A DNA stretch of 64,000 nt from NCBI GenBank assembly GCA_015057705.1, contig SVDU01000018.1, positions 605 through 64,604 of the forward strand. The letters run 5' to 3'. Below, piece by piece: positions 47,912 to 58,472 of this stretch (the stretch's first letter is position 1; each line of letters begins with the position of its first letter). The DNA is from Paenibacillaceae bacterium. Its GTDB lineage: Bacteria > Bacillota > Clostridia > Lachnospirales > Lachnospiraceae. Position numbers and translations under genes: made by a program. Under the pieces are notes generated by a model, which ran no database searches, was not told where the DNA came from, and saw only the letters and a list, made by a program, of their open reading frames with translations.

Positions 47912-48268
47912 ATGATTTTGAAAGAACGTTCAGAAGTAATAGCTTTATGCATGAAGTTAAAAGAAGTCTATGAGGATTATCCCTTTCACGATAGTAACTG
48001 GACATTAATTCGCCATAAGACCAATAAGAAAGCATTTGCCTGGATATATGAGAGGGAAGGCAACATCTGGATAAACGTTAAATGTGACCCAGAGTGGAGA
48101 GATTTCTGGAGGGGCACATTTCCTTCTGTAATACCGGCATATCATCAGAATAAAGAACATTGGAATTCCATAATTCTCGATGGCACAATTCCAGATAAAG
48201 ATATTATCAGAATGATTGGAGAGAGTTATGAACTTACAAAAGACAAAAAGAAATCAGTTAAGAATTAA
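47912..48268 (+). CDS. MmcQ/YjbR family protein
   Basis: The 118-residue protein shows the MmcQ/YjbR pattern: VYEDYPFHDSNWTLIRHK, FAWIYEREGNIWINVKCDPEW, then a helical end with HWNSIILDG. The fold is DNA-binding-like (CyaY-like), with no defined role. The start is uncertain: ATG 47912, GTG 47909 or TTG 47918 all lie near a GGTGAT sequence. It overlaps the next gene by 41 bp. Confidence 0.75.
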   Translation: MILKERSEVIALCMKLKEVYEDYPFHDSNWTLIRHKTNKKAFAWIYEREGNIWINVKCDPEWRDFWRGTFPSVIPAYHQNKEHWNSIILDGTIPDKDIIRMIGESYELTKDKKKSVKN

Positions 48269-48626
48269 GTATGGAATTGCATTTGTATTGCTCCTGCTTA
48301 TAGAAGTGATAATTGCATTATATGTACATGATTCTTTTATACGGCCATATGTAGGAGATATGTTGGTAGTAATTTTAGTGTATAGCTTTACGAGGATCTT
48401 TATACCAGAAAAATGCAGATTACTTCCATTGTATGTATTCTTATTTGCAGCAGGAGTAGAAGTGTTGCAATATTTCAAATTAGTACACGTACTTGGGCTG
48501 GAAGATAACAGGTTTTTACGAATAGTATTAGGTTCGGTGTTTGATATAAAGGATATAGCATGTTACGGTGTTGGGTGTATTTTGCTTGAAGCATTCGAGA
48601 GGAAAAAAAGCAGAAGTATGCTTTAA
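48228..48626 (+). CDS. DUF2809 family membrane protein
   Basis: The 132-residue protein has four hydrophobic segments and the DUF2809 features (VGDMLVVILVYSF, FAAGVEVLQYFKLVHVLGL, DIKDIACYGVGCILLEA). No function is known; it looks like a small relative of VanZ-type proteins. The ATG at 48228 follows GGAGAG and lies inside the end of the MmcQ gene. Confidence 0.8.
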   Translation: MNLQKTKRNQLRIKYGIAFVLLLLIEVIIALYVHDSFIRPYVGDMLVVILVYSFTRIFIPEKCRLLPLYVFLFAAGVEVLQYFKLVHVLGLEDNRFLRIVLGSVFDIKDIACYGVGCILLEAFERKKSRSML

Positions 48627-48816
48627 AAACGACTGAATACAAGATAATATACAGCATAATGCCGCGCTGTCTATATGAAACCTATATTGGTAAGAATAAT
48701 AAAGGCAACATACCAAAAAACGATGTCAATATCCCAGTATCGCGTATAAGATTATTTCTTTATAGGAAGTATTTAAATTAGTTAAAAATGAATCAATTAT
48801 CAAAATCAAAAAATCA

Positions 48817-48842
48817 CGGAGGTATGAAAGCCTCCGCTTTTC
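48817..48842 (+). terminator. Terminator before the PTS locus
   Basis: CGGAGG (48817-48822) pairs with CCTCCG (48831-48836) and is followed by CTTTTC. It separates the accessory stretch from the regulator gene. Confidence 0.65.
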
Positions 48843-48891
48843 AATTTATAATGTAGCCATCAAGCATCTTACTGAAAAAGAGGTGAAATCC

Positions 48892-50673
48892 ATGTTCACA
48901 GAACGACAGTGTCAGATCCTGGCTTTTCTATCCGGCGTAGATTCCTGGGTACAAGGATCGGTTCTTGCAGAAATAATTGGTGCCAGCAACCGTACATTAC
49001 AAAACGAGATCAAAAATATAAACAGCGTTATTTCTCAAAACAATCTGTCTGGGGAGCCTGGAATTATATCCAATAACAGACTTGGCTATCGGCTAAAGGA
49101 TGATCAGAGCACACTGCAATACATCCTTAACGAAGCCATGCGTAAGAAAGCCAGTAAAGATAAGTATATACATTCCAAGCATATCCTTATGTTGTTGCTG
49201 TTTGAAAAAGATTACATTAGTATCGGAACGATAGCAGATCGGCTGTTCTATTCCAAATCATCCGTAAGTGCAGATATCCCGCAGGTAAAGCGCATAGTTG
49301 CAAGAAATGCTGGAGCTGTTCTGAAAATATCAAGCAATAAAGGGATCCGGCTGGACGCGCCGGAAAATACGAAACGAATTCTTTGTATGAAAACTATTAC
49401 AGGCAGCTGTGATTACTTTCAAACCACTGAAGTTATGAAAATGATTTTTGAGGATCAGAAAAAGATGGAATCAATGATAGGAAGAATTTTTACTAAATTT
49501 GATTTTATCGTAAGCGGAGAGGCCTATTCTGACTTTGCTTTGTATCTTCTCATTTCCATTGCAAGGACAAGAATGGGTTTTGAAGAAGATATGCCATGTG
49601 ACAGCCTCCTTCTTTCTGACATTACCAATGAAATCGTTGATCAGGTGAAAGCAGAATTCGACTATTTGTTCAGTGAAGTGGAAAAGCAGTCCATGGAAGG
49701 ACGGATTCAGGAACTTAATATCGTCTGCAAAAGTCCCATAGCTAATGCTGTTATTGGGAGAAACATTGACGAATTTATACACCAGGTGGCTGCTGAAACC
49801 GGATATAAAATGAAAATCAGTAAAGATTTAAAAGCTGCCATGACGGATCACGTGGAACGAATGATCAGAAGAATCCGAAGCGGCAGAACCAATGTTGGCA
49901 ATTACACCAAGGATCTGTTATCCCATTATCCCATGGAATTGCACCTGTTAAAAACATGCCTTTGCCAGTCACTGAATATTGACATCCCAGATGCAGAATT
50001 GGGATATCTCATCCTCTACCTTGCAACAGCCGTTGAATCAGAGCGTAAAAAAATAGATGTACTGCTAGTCAGTGATAATAGTGCAAGCAGTATATATAAT
50101 CTGGAAAATAAGTTAAAGAAAAGCAATGGGGAACAGATCGGAACCATCACAGCAATTCCTATGTATTTATTCGAAAATAAGAGAAGCAGGTACAAAGGAG
50201 AAACACAACTTTTGCTGACAACAGAAAGGGAACTGGCTCTGGTTGATAAGAGATTTTTTTATCTCGATCTGTTCATTAACAATCATCAGCTCAGTCAGTT
50301 AAAGAAAAAGACGGAGGAGATGTTGGCGGAATGGAAGATAGGCAGAATGAAGCTCCAGATCGAAAAATATTTGAAACCAGGATATAAAATAAAATTATCT
50401 GGTGAATGTAACAGCATAAAAGAAATGCTTGAGAATCTGGATATTCCATTTGAAGAGAAGGTTACAACCATTGAAAGTATTGGGAGTAAAGTACTTTATA
50501 TCATTTCACATGACAGAAGTGGAAAAAATCTATTTCACAAAATCGAGCTGGAACAGCCATTCCAGTATGGTGGAAAACAGATTACAACCATCTGGCTGAT
50601 CCATTTCGGAGGAGATGGGGATATTGTGGAATTTTTTGATTTCGTCGCTGCCCAGATTGCAAGTATGCCATAA
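48892..50673 (+). CDS. BglG/LicR-type PRD transcriptional regulator with degenerate phosphosites
   Basis: The 593-residue protein has two N-terminal helix-turn-helix domains (RQCQILAFLSGVDSWVQGSVLAE; SIGTIADRLFYSKSSVSADI), two PRD regions (about 190-390), an EIIB-like segment (about 390-470) and an EIIA-like end. Expected phosphorylation residues are largely missing: the EIIB loop reads LLVSDNSASS with no Cys, and one PRD histidine position reads YLILYLATA. It probably activates the adjacent EIIBC-GH1 genes as a DNA-binding regulator, but response to PTS phosphate may be lost. The ATG at 48892 follows AAGAGGTG. Confidence 0.82.
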   Translation: MFTERQCQILAFLSGVDSWVQGSVLAEIIGASNRTLQNEIKNINSVISQNNLSGEPGIISNNRLGYRLKDDQSTLQYILNEAMRKKASKDKYIHSKHILMLLLFEKDYISIGTIADRLFYSKSSVSADIPQVKRIVARNAGAVLKISSNKGIRLDAPENTKRILCMKTITGSCDYFQTTEVMKMIFEDQKKMESMIGRIFTKFDFIVSGEAYSDFALYLLISIARTRMGFEEDMPCDSLLLSDITNEIVDQVKAEFDYLFSEVEKQSMEGRIQELNIVCKSPIANAVIGRNIDEFIHQVAAETGYKMKISKDLKAAMTDHVERMIRRIRSGRTNVGNYTKDLLSHYPMELHLLKTCLCQSLNIDIPDAELGYLILYLATAVESERKKIDVLLVSDNSASSIYNLENKLKKSNGEQIGTITAIPMYLFENKRSRYKGETQLLLTTERELALVDKRFFYLDLFINNHQLSQLKKKTEEMLAEWKIGRMKLQIEKYLKPGYKIKLSGECNSIKEMLENLDIPFEEKVTTIESIGSKVLYIISHDRSGKNLFHKIELEQPFQYGGKQITTIWLIHFGGDGDIVEFFDFVAAQIASMP

Positions 50674-50786
50674 TACATTCTTTTTCGCTATTAATGACGA
50701 AAAAGTTTGAATTTCCAATTATTTTTTCGTACATTATAATAACATTATCAGGGAAACACATGTACGAGAAAAAGGAGGAGTTTAGT

Positions 50787-52199
50787 ATGGCAAAAAACTA
50801 TAATGCGCTAGCTGATGATATTGTGAAAGGCCTTGGGGGGGCGGATAACATTACCAAAATCTTTCATTGTGCAACCAGAGTTCGTACTCAATTATTAAGT
50901 ATGGATCGGGCAGACTTAGACGCACTGAAAAGGAATCCGGATATACTTGGCGTGGTGGAAAGCGCTGGAGGTGTACAGGTAGTAGTCGGTAACGATGTAG
51001 CAAAGGTATACGATATCATAATCAATAAATTTAATATAAAGGAAAATATTGCAGGGAATGAGAAATTAAGTGCACCTGCAGGAGATAAGACAGAGAAGCA
51101 GGGTATCTTATCCTTGTTTCTAAACGTGCTGTCAGCAATCATTGGTCCTGCGATTCCTCTGATCATGTGCAGTGGTCTTATTTCAGCAATCCTCGTTATT
51201 ATGACAAAACTGGGACTCAGTACAGAGGGAACAACCTATACCATCATCAAAATGTTTGGTAATGCAGCACTTTATTTTCTCCCTGTATTTCTGGCATACA
51301 CTTCAGCGAAGAAATTTGGCTGCGATATCATGATGAGTGTATTCTTTGGTGTTATTTTTATCAGTCCCACTCTGATTGGGTTTACCAGTCTTAGCAGCCC
51401 CGTACATCTTTTCGGACTGCCGGTGAAAGCGGTAGATTATTCATCAACGGTAATACCTGTTATTTTCACAATCTGGGTATTTAAGTATGTGGAGAGATTT
51501 GTTGAAAAAATTGTACCGGCAGCCATTAAGTTTGTCTTTAGACCACTGTTGTGTGTAATCATAATGATGCCTGTTATGTTGTGTGTCACAGGACCTATTG
51601 GAAGCTATTTAGGAGATGCTCTTCTTGCAGTTATGGGAGCAGTTAACAGTGCAGCACCCTGGGCGACTGTATTAGTAATCGGCAGTCTTGCACCACTTCT
51701 TGTATTAACCGGCATGCATCTTGCACTTATTCCGCTGGTCATGACAATGTTTTCAACAGTGGGATATGACAATATGTTATTTACAGCATTTATTGGAATG
51801 AATTTTTCCCAGTTTGGCGTTGCGCTGGCCTGCCTTTTTAAAACAAAAAATAAAAATTTAAGGACACTTGCCTCATCTTGTGCAATTACTTCATTTCTGG
51901 CAGGTGTTACGGAACCCACATTATATGGTATCTGCGTAAGAATGAAGAAACCGCTGATCGCAACCTGGATCGCCTGCGTTGCCAATGCCGTATTCTGTGC
52001 CATCTTTTCCGTTAAAGTATTTAATTTTGGAGCTCCATCCTTTTTTACCATGCCTATATTCATGAATCCGGATGGAAGTATGAATAATTTCTATTTTGCT
52101 GTTGCAGCTGTCGTTATTACAATTGCAGTGAGCTTTGCGGCAACATGGATTCTTGGATTTGATGACAGTGTATATGGGGAAGAAACTGTTGCTTCATAA
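50787..52199 (+). CDS. PTS beta-glucoside-type EIIBC component
   Basis: The 470-residue permease begins with a glucose/beta-glucoside-type EIIB domain with its phospho-Cys (FHCATRVR, Cys28) and continues as the EIIC membrane domain (about 105-460, with GITEPTLYG-like GVTEPTLYG near 405). It has no EIIA domain, so a separate EIIA must serve it. With the GH1 gene it probably imports and phosphorylates aryl- or disaccharide beta-glucosides. AAGGAGGAG precedes the ATG at 50787; upstream TATAAT (50736-50741) may be its -10 box. Confidence 0.93.
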   Translation: MAKNYNALADDIVKGLGGADNITKIFHCATRVRTQLLSMDRADLDALKRNPDILGVVESAGGVQVVVGNDVAKVYDIIINKFNIKENIAGNEKLSAPAGDKTEKQGILSLFLNVLSAIIGPAIPLIMCSGLISAILVIMTKLGLSTEGTTYTIIKMFGNAALYFLPVFLAYTSAKKFGCDIMMSVFFGVIFISPTLIGFTSLSSPVHLFGLPVKAVDYSSTVIPVIFTIWVFKYVERFVEKIVPAAIKFVFRPLLCVIIMMPVMLCVTGPIGSYLGDALLAVMGAVNSAAPWATVLVIGSLAPLLVLTGMHLALIPLVMTMFSTVGYDNMLFTAFIGMNFSQFGVALACLFKTKNKNLRTLASSCAITSFLAGVTEPTLYGICVRMKKPLIATWIACVANAVFCAIFSVKVFNFGAPSFFTMPIFMNPDGSMNNFYFAVAAVVITIAVSFAATWILGFDDSVYGEETVAS

Positions 52200-52210
52200 T
52201 AAATAATAGA

Positions 52211-52245
52211 AAAAATGCCAGTTTCTTTGCAGGACTGGCATTTTT
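52211..52245 (+). terminator. Terminator after EIIBC gene
   Basis: AAAAATGCCAGT (52211-52222) pairs perfectly with ACTGGCATTTTT (52234-52245). As it lies inside the locus, some read-through to the MBL and GH1 genes is expected. Confidence 0.85.
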
Positions 52246-52264
52246 CAACAAAGGAGATGAGTGA

Positions 52265-53122
52265 ATGATTTCAACCAGAATTAATAAAACAGAAAAAATA
52301 GCAGATGATTTATATGTTATTACCGAGACAGAGAGCGTTCATTGCTACCTTCTGATTGGAGAAGAAAAGGCATTGTTAATTGACTGCGGTTATGGATATG
52401 AGGACATTCACCCAATTATTCAGTCAATTACAACGCTGCCCGTCATTCTGGCAGTAACCCATGGAGATCCGGATCACGCATTAGGGGCGGGACACTTTGG
52501 GGATCTGTGGATTCACCCGCTGGATTACGGAAAACTTCTGATGAACGACAATCCGTCTGTAAAGAGTAAGATGCTGACTTACCGCCTCAATAAGATGCCC
52601 CAGCTAAATGGTGTAATAGAGGAAGATACTTATATCAATACGCCCATTTCCCAGAAACTGAAACCTCATTTTCTGCTGAATCATGATGTGATTGATCTGG
52701 GCGGAAAACATGTGGAGATTTTCCATACACCAGGTCACAGCTATGGTCACATTATGTTTCTGGAACAGGAAACAGGAAGACTTTTTTCAGGAGATCAGCT
52801 GACCGCAAATAATATCTGGCATTTTTTAAGCAGTGACGAACAGGCTGCATTTTCAGAGACCTTCAATAGCTTGAAACGTCTGGGAGAAGACAGAGACCGG
52901 ATCACTGCCCTTTATCCCGCACATAATAAATTCCCCATTGGGATTGAGTATCTGGATGATTTAGTAGAATGCTTTGACCATGAGCTGAAAGAAAACTACA
53001 AAGAAGACGTGCTGTTTCAGTCACCAATAGGTGAAGGATATAAACATAGATATAAGACCGTTGATTTAATCTATTCCGATGAGCGCCTGGCTGATTTCCT
53101 GGGACACAGAATTCAACGATAG
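52265..53122 (+). CDS. MBL-fold metallohydrolase in the beta-glucoside PTS locus
   Basis: The 285-residue protein has the metallo-beta-lactamase core: LLIDCGYGYED, the metal motif THGDPDHALG (HxxxDH with Pro before the Asp), HTPGHSYGHIMF, LFSGDQLT and LYPAHNKF. It is probably cytoplasmic and hydrolytic, with unknown substrate. Its position between EIIBC and GH1, 12 bp before the latter, suggests processing of the sugar's aglycone or an ester on it; that is inference. AAGGAGATGA precedes the ATG. Confidence 0.82.
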   Translation: MISTRINKTEKIADDLYVITETESVHCYLLIGEEKALLIDCGYGYEDIHPIIQSITTLPVILAVTHGDPDHALGAGHFGDLWIHPLDYGKLLMNDNPSVKSKMLTYRLNKMPQLNGVIEEDTYINTPISQKLKPHFLLNHDVIDLGGKHVEIFHTPGHSYGHIMFLEQETGRLFSGDQLTANNIWHFLSSDEQAAFSETFNSLKRLGEDRDRITALYPAHNKFPIGIEYLDDLVECFDHELKENYKEDVLFQSPIGEGYKHRYKTVDLIYSDERLADFLGHRIQR

Positions 53123-54589
<1,467 letters not shown>

Positions 54590-54622
54590 AGAACATAAGA
54601 ATTCTATTTAGATAAAATTGAA

Positions 54623-54656
54623 AAAAAGCAGGCAGTGAAATTACTGTCTGCTTTTT
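54623..54656. terminator. Bidirectional terminator after GH1
   Basis: AAAAAGCAGGCAGT (54623-54636) pairs with ACTGTCTGCTTTTT (54643-54656) with one G-T pair. It serves GH1 and perhaps the convergent DUF2798 gene. Confidence 0.85.
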
Positions 54657-54678
54657 CTGAACAAATGGCTGCTCTAAA

Positions 54679-55137
54679 TTATAAGTTCTCTGTTTCCTTA
54701 AAAATAAATCGAAAAATAAGTCTGACAACTGGTCCGCAATAAAACATCTGATATAAAATTGCCATTGGGAAATTCATTGCCCACGTCTGTATCCAGGTAC
54801 CAATCCCCGGCTCTTTGAAAAGTATTGTGGCGATCAGACTCATAATCGGGCACATAATGCAACAAATGCAGATCGATATTGCATATGTAATAAATTGAGG
54901 TCTGTCATCCGGTCTTATCACTTTAAAAGCAAGCATCTTTGCTAATTTCCCTACCACAAAGAATTCCAAAATAAATGCAATTGGAGCCATGACAGGCAAT
55001 TCATGAAGTGCTGCAATAAATGTCCCGGTTGTAATCCCTCTCATATTCAGGGCGACGTTGTAAACAATCATTCCATATACCATTACAACTGCCATGATAG
55101 CAGTAAAAATGACGTCTTCAAATTTGTTTTTTGGCAT
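54679..55137 (-). CDS. DUF2798 family membrane protein
   Basis: The 152-residue protein contains two copies of the DUF2798 pattern (FTAIMAVVMVYGMIVYNVALN and, later, ICICCIMCPIMSLIATILF) with four hydrophobic segments in all. The function is unknown. The ATG at 55137 follows AAGGAGG; an in-frame start at 55182 is rejected. It is a single-gene unit. Confidence 0.8.
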   Translation of the reverse strand: MPKNKFEDVIFTAIMAVVMVYGMIVYNVALNMRGITTGTFIAALHELPVMAPIAFILEFFVVGKLAKMLAFKVIRPDDRPQFITYAISICICCIMCPIMSLIATILFKEPGIGTWIQTWAMNFPMAILYQMFYCGPVVRLIFRFIFKETENL

Positions 55138-55302
55138 AAAAAAATCCTCCTTAATGATTATGAATGTGTTGTTCGTTATCATCCGGGAGGAGTGTGCGTT
55201 TCCAATTATGTACCATATTTAAAATTAGCTCAGTTAGTATAACACAAAAATTAATAGTATGTAAGCTTTTATTTTGTTTTTTTAATAAATTCAGATTTTC
55301 TC

Positions 55303-55561
55303 GTGGAAGAATTTGATCCCGGATTCACACCCGATCATAAGTATGTTGAGATACTGGATATTGTAAAATCGGTAGCGGAGTGCGCTGACATCATGGACGC
55401 CAAAATACTGGTGTCAGGCGGTAGGGGTATTGGCGGACCGGACAACGTCTGTATTTATAGCAGCAAAGCCGAGTCCAGTTACTTCCATGATCCTGTTGGT
55501 AAGTGGAATCATCATCATTCTGGGAACTATAATTATAGTAATTAAAAATCGTAAATTATAA
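55303..55561 (+). pseudogene. etfA fragment joined to an unrelated membrane tail
   Basis: Residues read in the frame of 55303 up to about 55446 (KYVEILDIVKSVAECADIMD, then AKILVSGGRGIGGPDN) match the middle of electron transfer flavoprotein alpha subunit. The rest of EtfA is absent. From 55448 another frame encodes SPVTSMILLVSGIIIILG and a lysine-rich end to a stop at 55561, a single membrane helix tail of a different protein. This is a remnant of a deletion or rearrangement and not an active gene. Confidence 0.75.
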
Positions 55562-55567
55562 ATATGA

Positions 55568-55604
55568 ACCAGCGGGCAGCAGGATTTACGCCTGCTGGTC
55601 TTTG
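55568..55604 (+). terminator. Terminator after the etfA remnant
   Basis: ACCAGCGGGC (55568-55577) pairs with GCCTGCTGGT (55590-55599) with one mismatch, followed by CTTTG. It may be left over from the gene that supplied the membrane tail. Confidence 0.65.
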
Positions 55605-55628
55605 TATATTACATGTCTCGTGTATTAA

Positions 55629-56831
55629 CTATGCCCTGTATCTTTTTCTGTAATTTGTTGGAGTTTCCCCATAATACTTTTTAAATACCTTAATAAAATA
55701 ATTAGCATCAGATATGCCCACGGAACTGCTGATTTCCTGCATGGTCATATCGGTGCTGGAGAGCAGAATGGAGGCTTGCTTCATTCTGCTTTTTTGCAGA
55801 TATGAATTTGGCGTAATACCGGTCTCTTTCCGGAATACGGAAATCAGATGATTGAGAGATACGTTTAGTTCATCGGCAAGTTCTTTCAGTTTGATATCTT
55901 TGTAGTATTGATGGTCAAAAAAGTATAAAGCACTTTGTACCAGGAAACTATATTTCTCCTCTTTATAATGATGAATTACATTACAGAACTCACGTATCAT
56001 TTTTTCCTTTGCAGTTAGTATTTCTTCTACACTTTTTGCGTTATGGGTGATTGCAGTATTCTGAGACGAGAGTCTGTCTACAACAATTGCAGGAAGACCC
56101 GCACGCAGCGCAGCAAGTCTTACGGTTGTTCGGGTAATCGCTGCTCCAATTCGCTCATTTTCCAGGGTAGTACCAATGCGTTTTAGATAGGCTACATCCA
56201 TCTGCATATTATGAAGATTAAAAATAGCCGATCTGGAGTTTCCGTTTTCAATCGCCTGAATGAAATGCTGCTCATAGGTGTAGCGTTTTTCAAGAAGTTC
56301 TGTATAATGTTCCCTGGTTACGTATTCCTCCGGGATTATCTCTGGTAAATTAAAAAAATTCACATGCTGAATCTGTTTTTCCGGAGCATGAGGGCAGACT
56401 GTATGAATCAGTGAGGTAACCATGCGGAAAAGTTCAGATTCTTTTATGACAGGAAGGGAGCTTAAATAAGAAAAAAAGTCTGTCTTACTGAGGTTGGTTA
56501 TTTTGTATTGCTCAAAAATAGTACGTGCATCTTTGTCCGTCATAAGCAGAGTGCAAAAAGGCCCTAAAACGATTGGGTTTTCTTCAATAAAAAAAATAAC
56601 CAAATGCACCATAAACGCATCCGTAAGATAATAGATACTGTCCGGAGTGAATCGTTCCGTATAAAGTTTCAGTATTTCACTGTTAAAAAAAGCCTGCACC
56701 TTGTGCATTCGATTTTTATATATGAATCCTTCAATCTGCTCCTCCTGTTCAAGTATGTTAATCTGCAAATGATAAAAATCCTGAATCAGTGAGGAGGCAA
56801 CTTTATATCTTTCGTAAGTACTATTTCTCAT
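55629..56831 (-). CDS. AraC family transcriptional regulator
   Basis: The 400-residue protein has a long N-terminal region of about 290 residues without a recognised sensor domain, followed by a double helix-turn-helix (IKLKELADELNVSLNHLISVF; TMQEISSSVGISDANYFIKVF) ending in GETPTNYRKRYRA. It is divergent from the GPH symporter-GH2 operon and is probably its regulator. An inverted repeat in the 129-bp gap is a candidate operator. Confidence 0.88.
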   Translation of the reverse strand: MRNSTYERYKVASSLIQDFYHLQINILEQEEQIEGFIYKNRMHKVQAFFNSEILKLYTERFTPDSIYYLTDAFMVHLVIFFIEENPIVLGPFCTLLMTDKDARTIFEQYKITNLSKTDFFSYLSSLPVIKESELFRMVTSLIHTVCPHAPEKQIQHVNFFNLPEIIPEEYVTREHYTELLEKRYTYEQHFIQAIENGNSRSAIFNLHNMQMDVAYLKRIGTTLENERIGAAITRTTVRLAALRAGLPAIVVDRLSSQNTAITHNAKSVEEILTAKEKMIREFCNVIHHYKEEKYSFLVQSALYFFDHQYYKDIKLKELADELNVSLNHLISVFRKETGITPNSYLQKSRMKQASILLSSTDMTMQEISSSVGISDANYFIKVFKKYYGETPTNYRKRYRA

Positions 56832-56854
56832 TTTTCTTCCTTTCCAAATAATAC

Positions 56855-56894
56855 TGTGATAAATTGCTATTATAAATGATATTATTCTATCACA
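56855..56894. promoter_or_regulatory. Inverted repeat in the AraC / GPH intergenic region
   Basis: TGTGATA (56855-56861) and TATCACA (56888-56894) form an inverted repeat with a 26-nt spacer, in the short gap between divergent genes. It may be a regulator site; no protein is shown to bind it. Confidence 0.4.
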
Positions 56895-56960
56895 AAAATA
56901 ATATATATGCTATCTTAAATACGCGCAGCTGATCAAGTTTAAGAAAACAGGGAGGACATT

Positions 56961-58472
56961 ATGGATAGCAGCTCAAATGAAAAGATTAAAAGATATATGA
57001 AGGAGGATGGAATACATTTCGTTCCGGTTTGGCGGATTTTCGGATTCAGCGGAGCGAATATGGCAGTTAACCTTTATATGGGTATCACTATGATTATGTC
57101 ATATTATCTCAATGGATATGTGGGGATGGCAGTAGTATTGGCATCCAGCTTTTCAACAATTATGCGTTTGTGGGACGGGGTTACAGATCCCATAGTAGGT
57201 TTCTTAATTGACAGGTTCGGCGGACGGTTTGGAAAAACCAGGCTATGTCTTGTAATCGGTGGAACAATGTTGTTCGTCAACAGTTTCCTCATGTTCAATG
57301 TGACGGACCGTTTACCGGAAACTGGCATCAGAACAATATTTTTTGTTGTATTCACTCTTTTATATTATATTGGTTATACATTTTTAAATATCAGTAATCA
57401 TGTTGGAAATGTGTGTCTGACAAACGACCCGTCTCAGAGACCAATACTCAGCATTGTGGGAACTGTGATTGTGCGTGTTATGCGGGCTGTGATGACAGTT
57501 GTTGTCGCATCACTGGCCGTAAAGTATGGATCACTTAAAAGTGCGGACTTATTCCATGAGTACTGGCTGATTGTTGCACTTCTTGCCACACTTGGTATTG
57601 TTATTGCTTATATATCAATTGCACCAAAGGACATTCGTTTTTTCAGTGACACAAGCACAAAAAAAGCGCCTCAGGTAAAGATGTCGGATTATATTCAGGT
57701 ACTTTTAAAGAACCGTCCGCTTCAGATGATGATTGTAACAAGAGCCACCGATATGCTTGCAAATACCTGTAAGACAAGTGCGATTGTACTTGTTCTTTAC
57801 GGGATTGCTGCAGGAAATTATAAGCTTTCCGGCGGCTGGACCATGTACACCACAGTAATCGGACTGGTAATGATGACTTTAGGAATTGGCACCATAGGAA
57901 GAAAACTTGGCTTAAAAAAAGCCATGCAGCTTGGCAGCTGGGGAGTCGTTGTTATGGATGCGCTGGCAATCGTTTTATGGCTGCTCTGCGATCCTAAGAC
58001 TTTGAATCTTCCAGGTTATACAAATGGCTACGGTCAGGCATTTACAGGATTTTCCTTCTTTACAATTATGCTGTTCCTGGTTTCCGTCGTAGGCGGAGGA
58101 TTTCAGATGATTACCAGTTCCATTATTCCTCCTATGATTGCGGACGTTACTGATTATGAGGCAAGCAGAAGCGGAAAGTATATTCCTGGCATGGTAGGAA
58201 CGTTATTCAGTTTCATGGATAAGATGATTTCTTCCTTTGGTCCTCTTTTAGTAGGGGTTGGTTTTGCTGCCATTGGATTTGGGGATAAATTTCCTGATCT
58301 TAATACACCTTACAGCGCCTCCCTGTTAATGATTGCAATTGTATTCTACTATGGTCTTGAATTAATCGGAGCGTTATTTAATATCGGAGCCATGAAATTT
58401 TACGACCTGACGCCGGAAAAAATGAAAAGTATTGAAGAAATTATTTATAAGATGAGGGAAACAAATGAATAA
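56961..58472 (+). CDS. GPH family sugar:cation symporter
   Basis: The 503-residue membrane protein has about twelve helices and the glycoside-pentoside-hexuronide pattern: RLWDGVTDPIVGFLIDRFGGRFGKTR near residues 70-95 and PPMIADVTDYEASRSGK near 393. It should import the substrate of the GH2 enzyme with a cation. AGGGAGGA precedes the ATG. Its stop overlaps the GH2 start by 8 bp. Confidence 0.92.
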   Translation: MDSSSNEKIKRYMKEDGIHFVPVWRIFGFSGANMAVNLYMGITMIMSYYLNGYVGMAVVLASSFSTIMRLWDGVTDPIVGFLIDRFGGRFGKTRLCLVIGGTMLFVNSFLMFNVTDRLPETGIRTIFFVVFTLLYYIGYTFLNISNHVGNVCLTNDPSQRPILSIVGTVIVRVMRAVMTVVVASLAVKYGSLKSADLFHEYWLIVALLATLGIVIAYISIAPKDIRFFSDTSTKKAPQVKMSDYIQVLLKNRPLQMMIVTRATDMLANTCKTSAIVLVLYGIAAGNYKLSGGWTMYTTVIGLVMMTLGIGTIGRKLGLKKAMQLGSWGVVVMDALAIVLWLLCDPKTLNLPGYTNGYGQAFTGFSFFTIMLFLVSVVGGGFQMITSSIIPPMIADVTDYEASRSGKYIPGMVGTLFSFMDKMISSFGPLLVGVGFAAIGFGDKFPDLNTPYSASLLMIAIVFYYGLELIGALFNIGAMKFYDLTPEKMKSIEEIIYKMRETNE

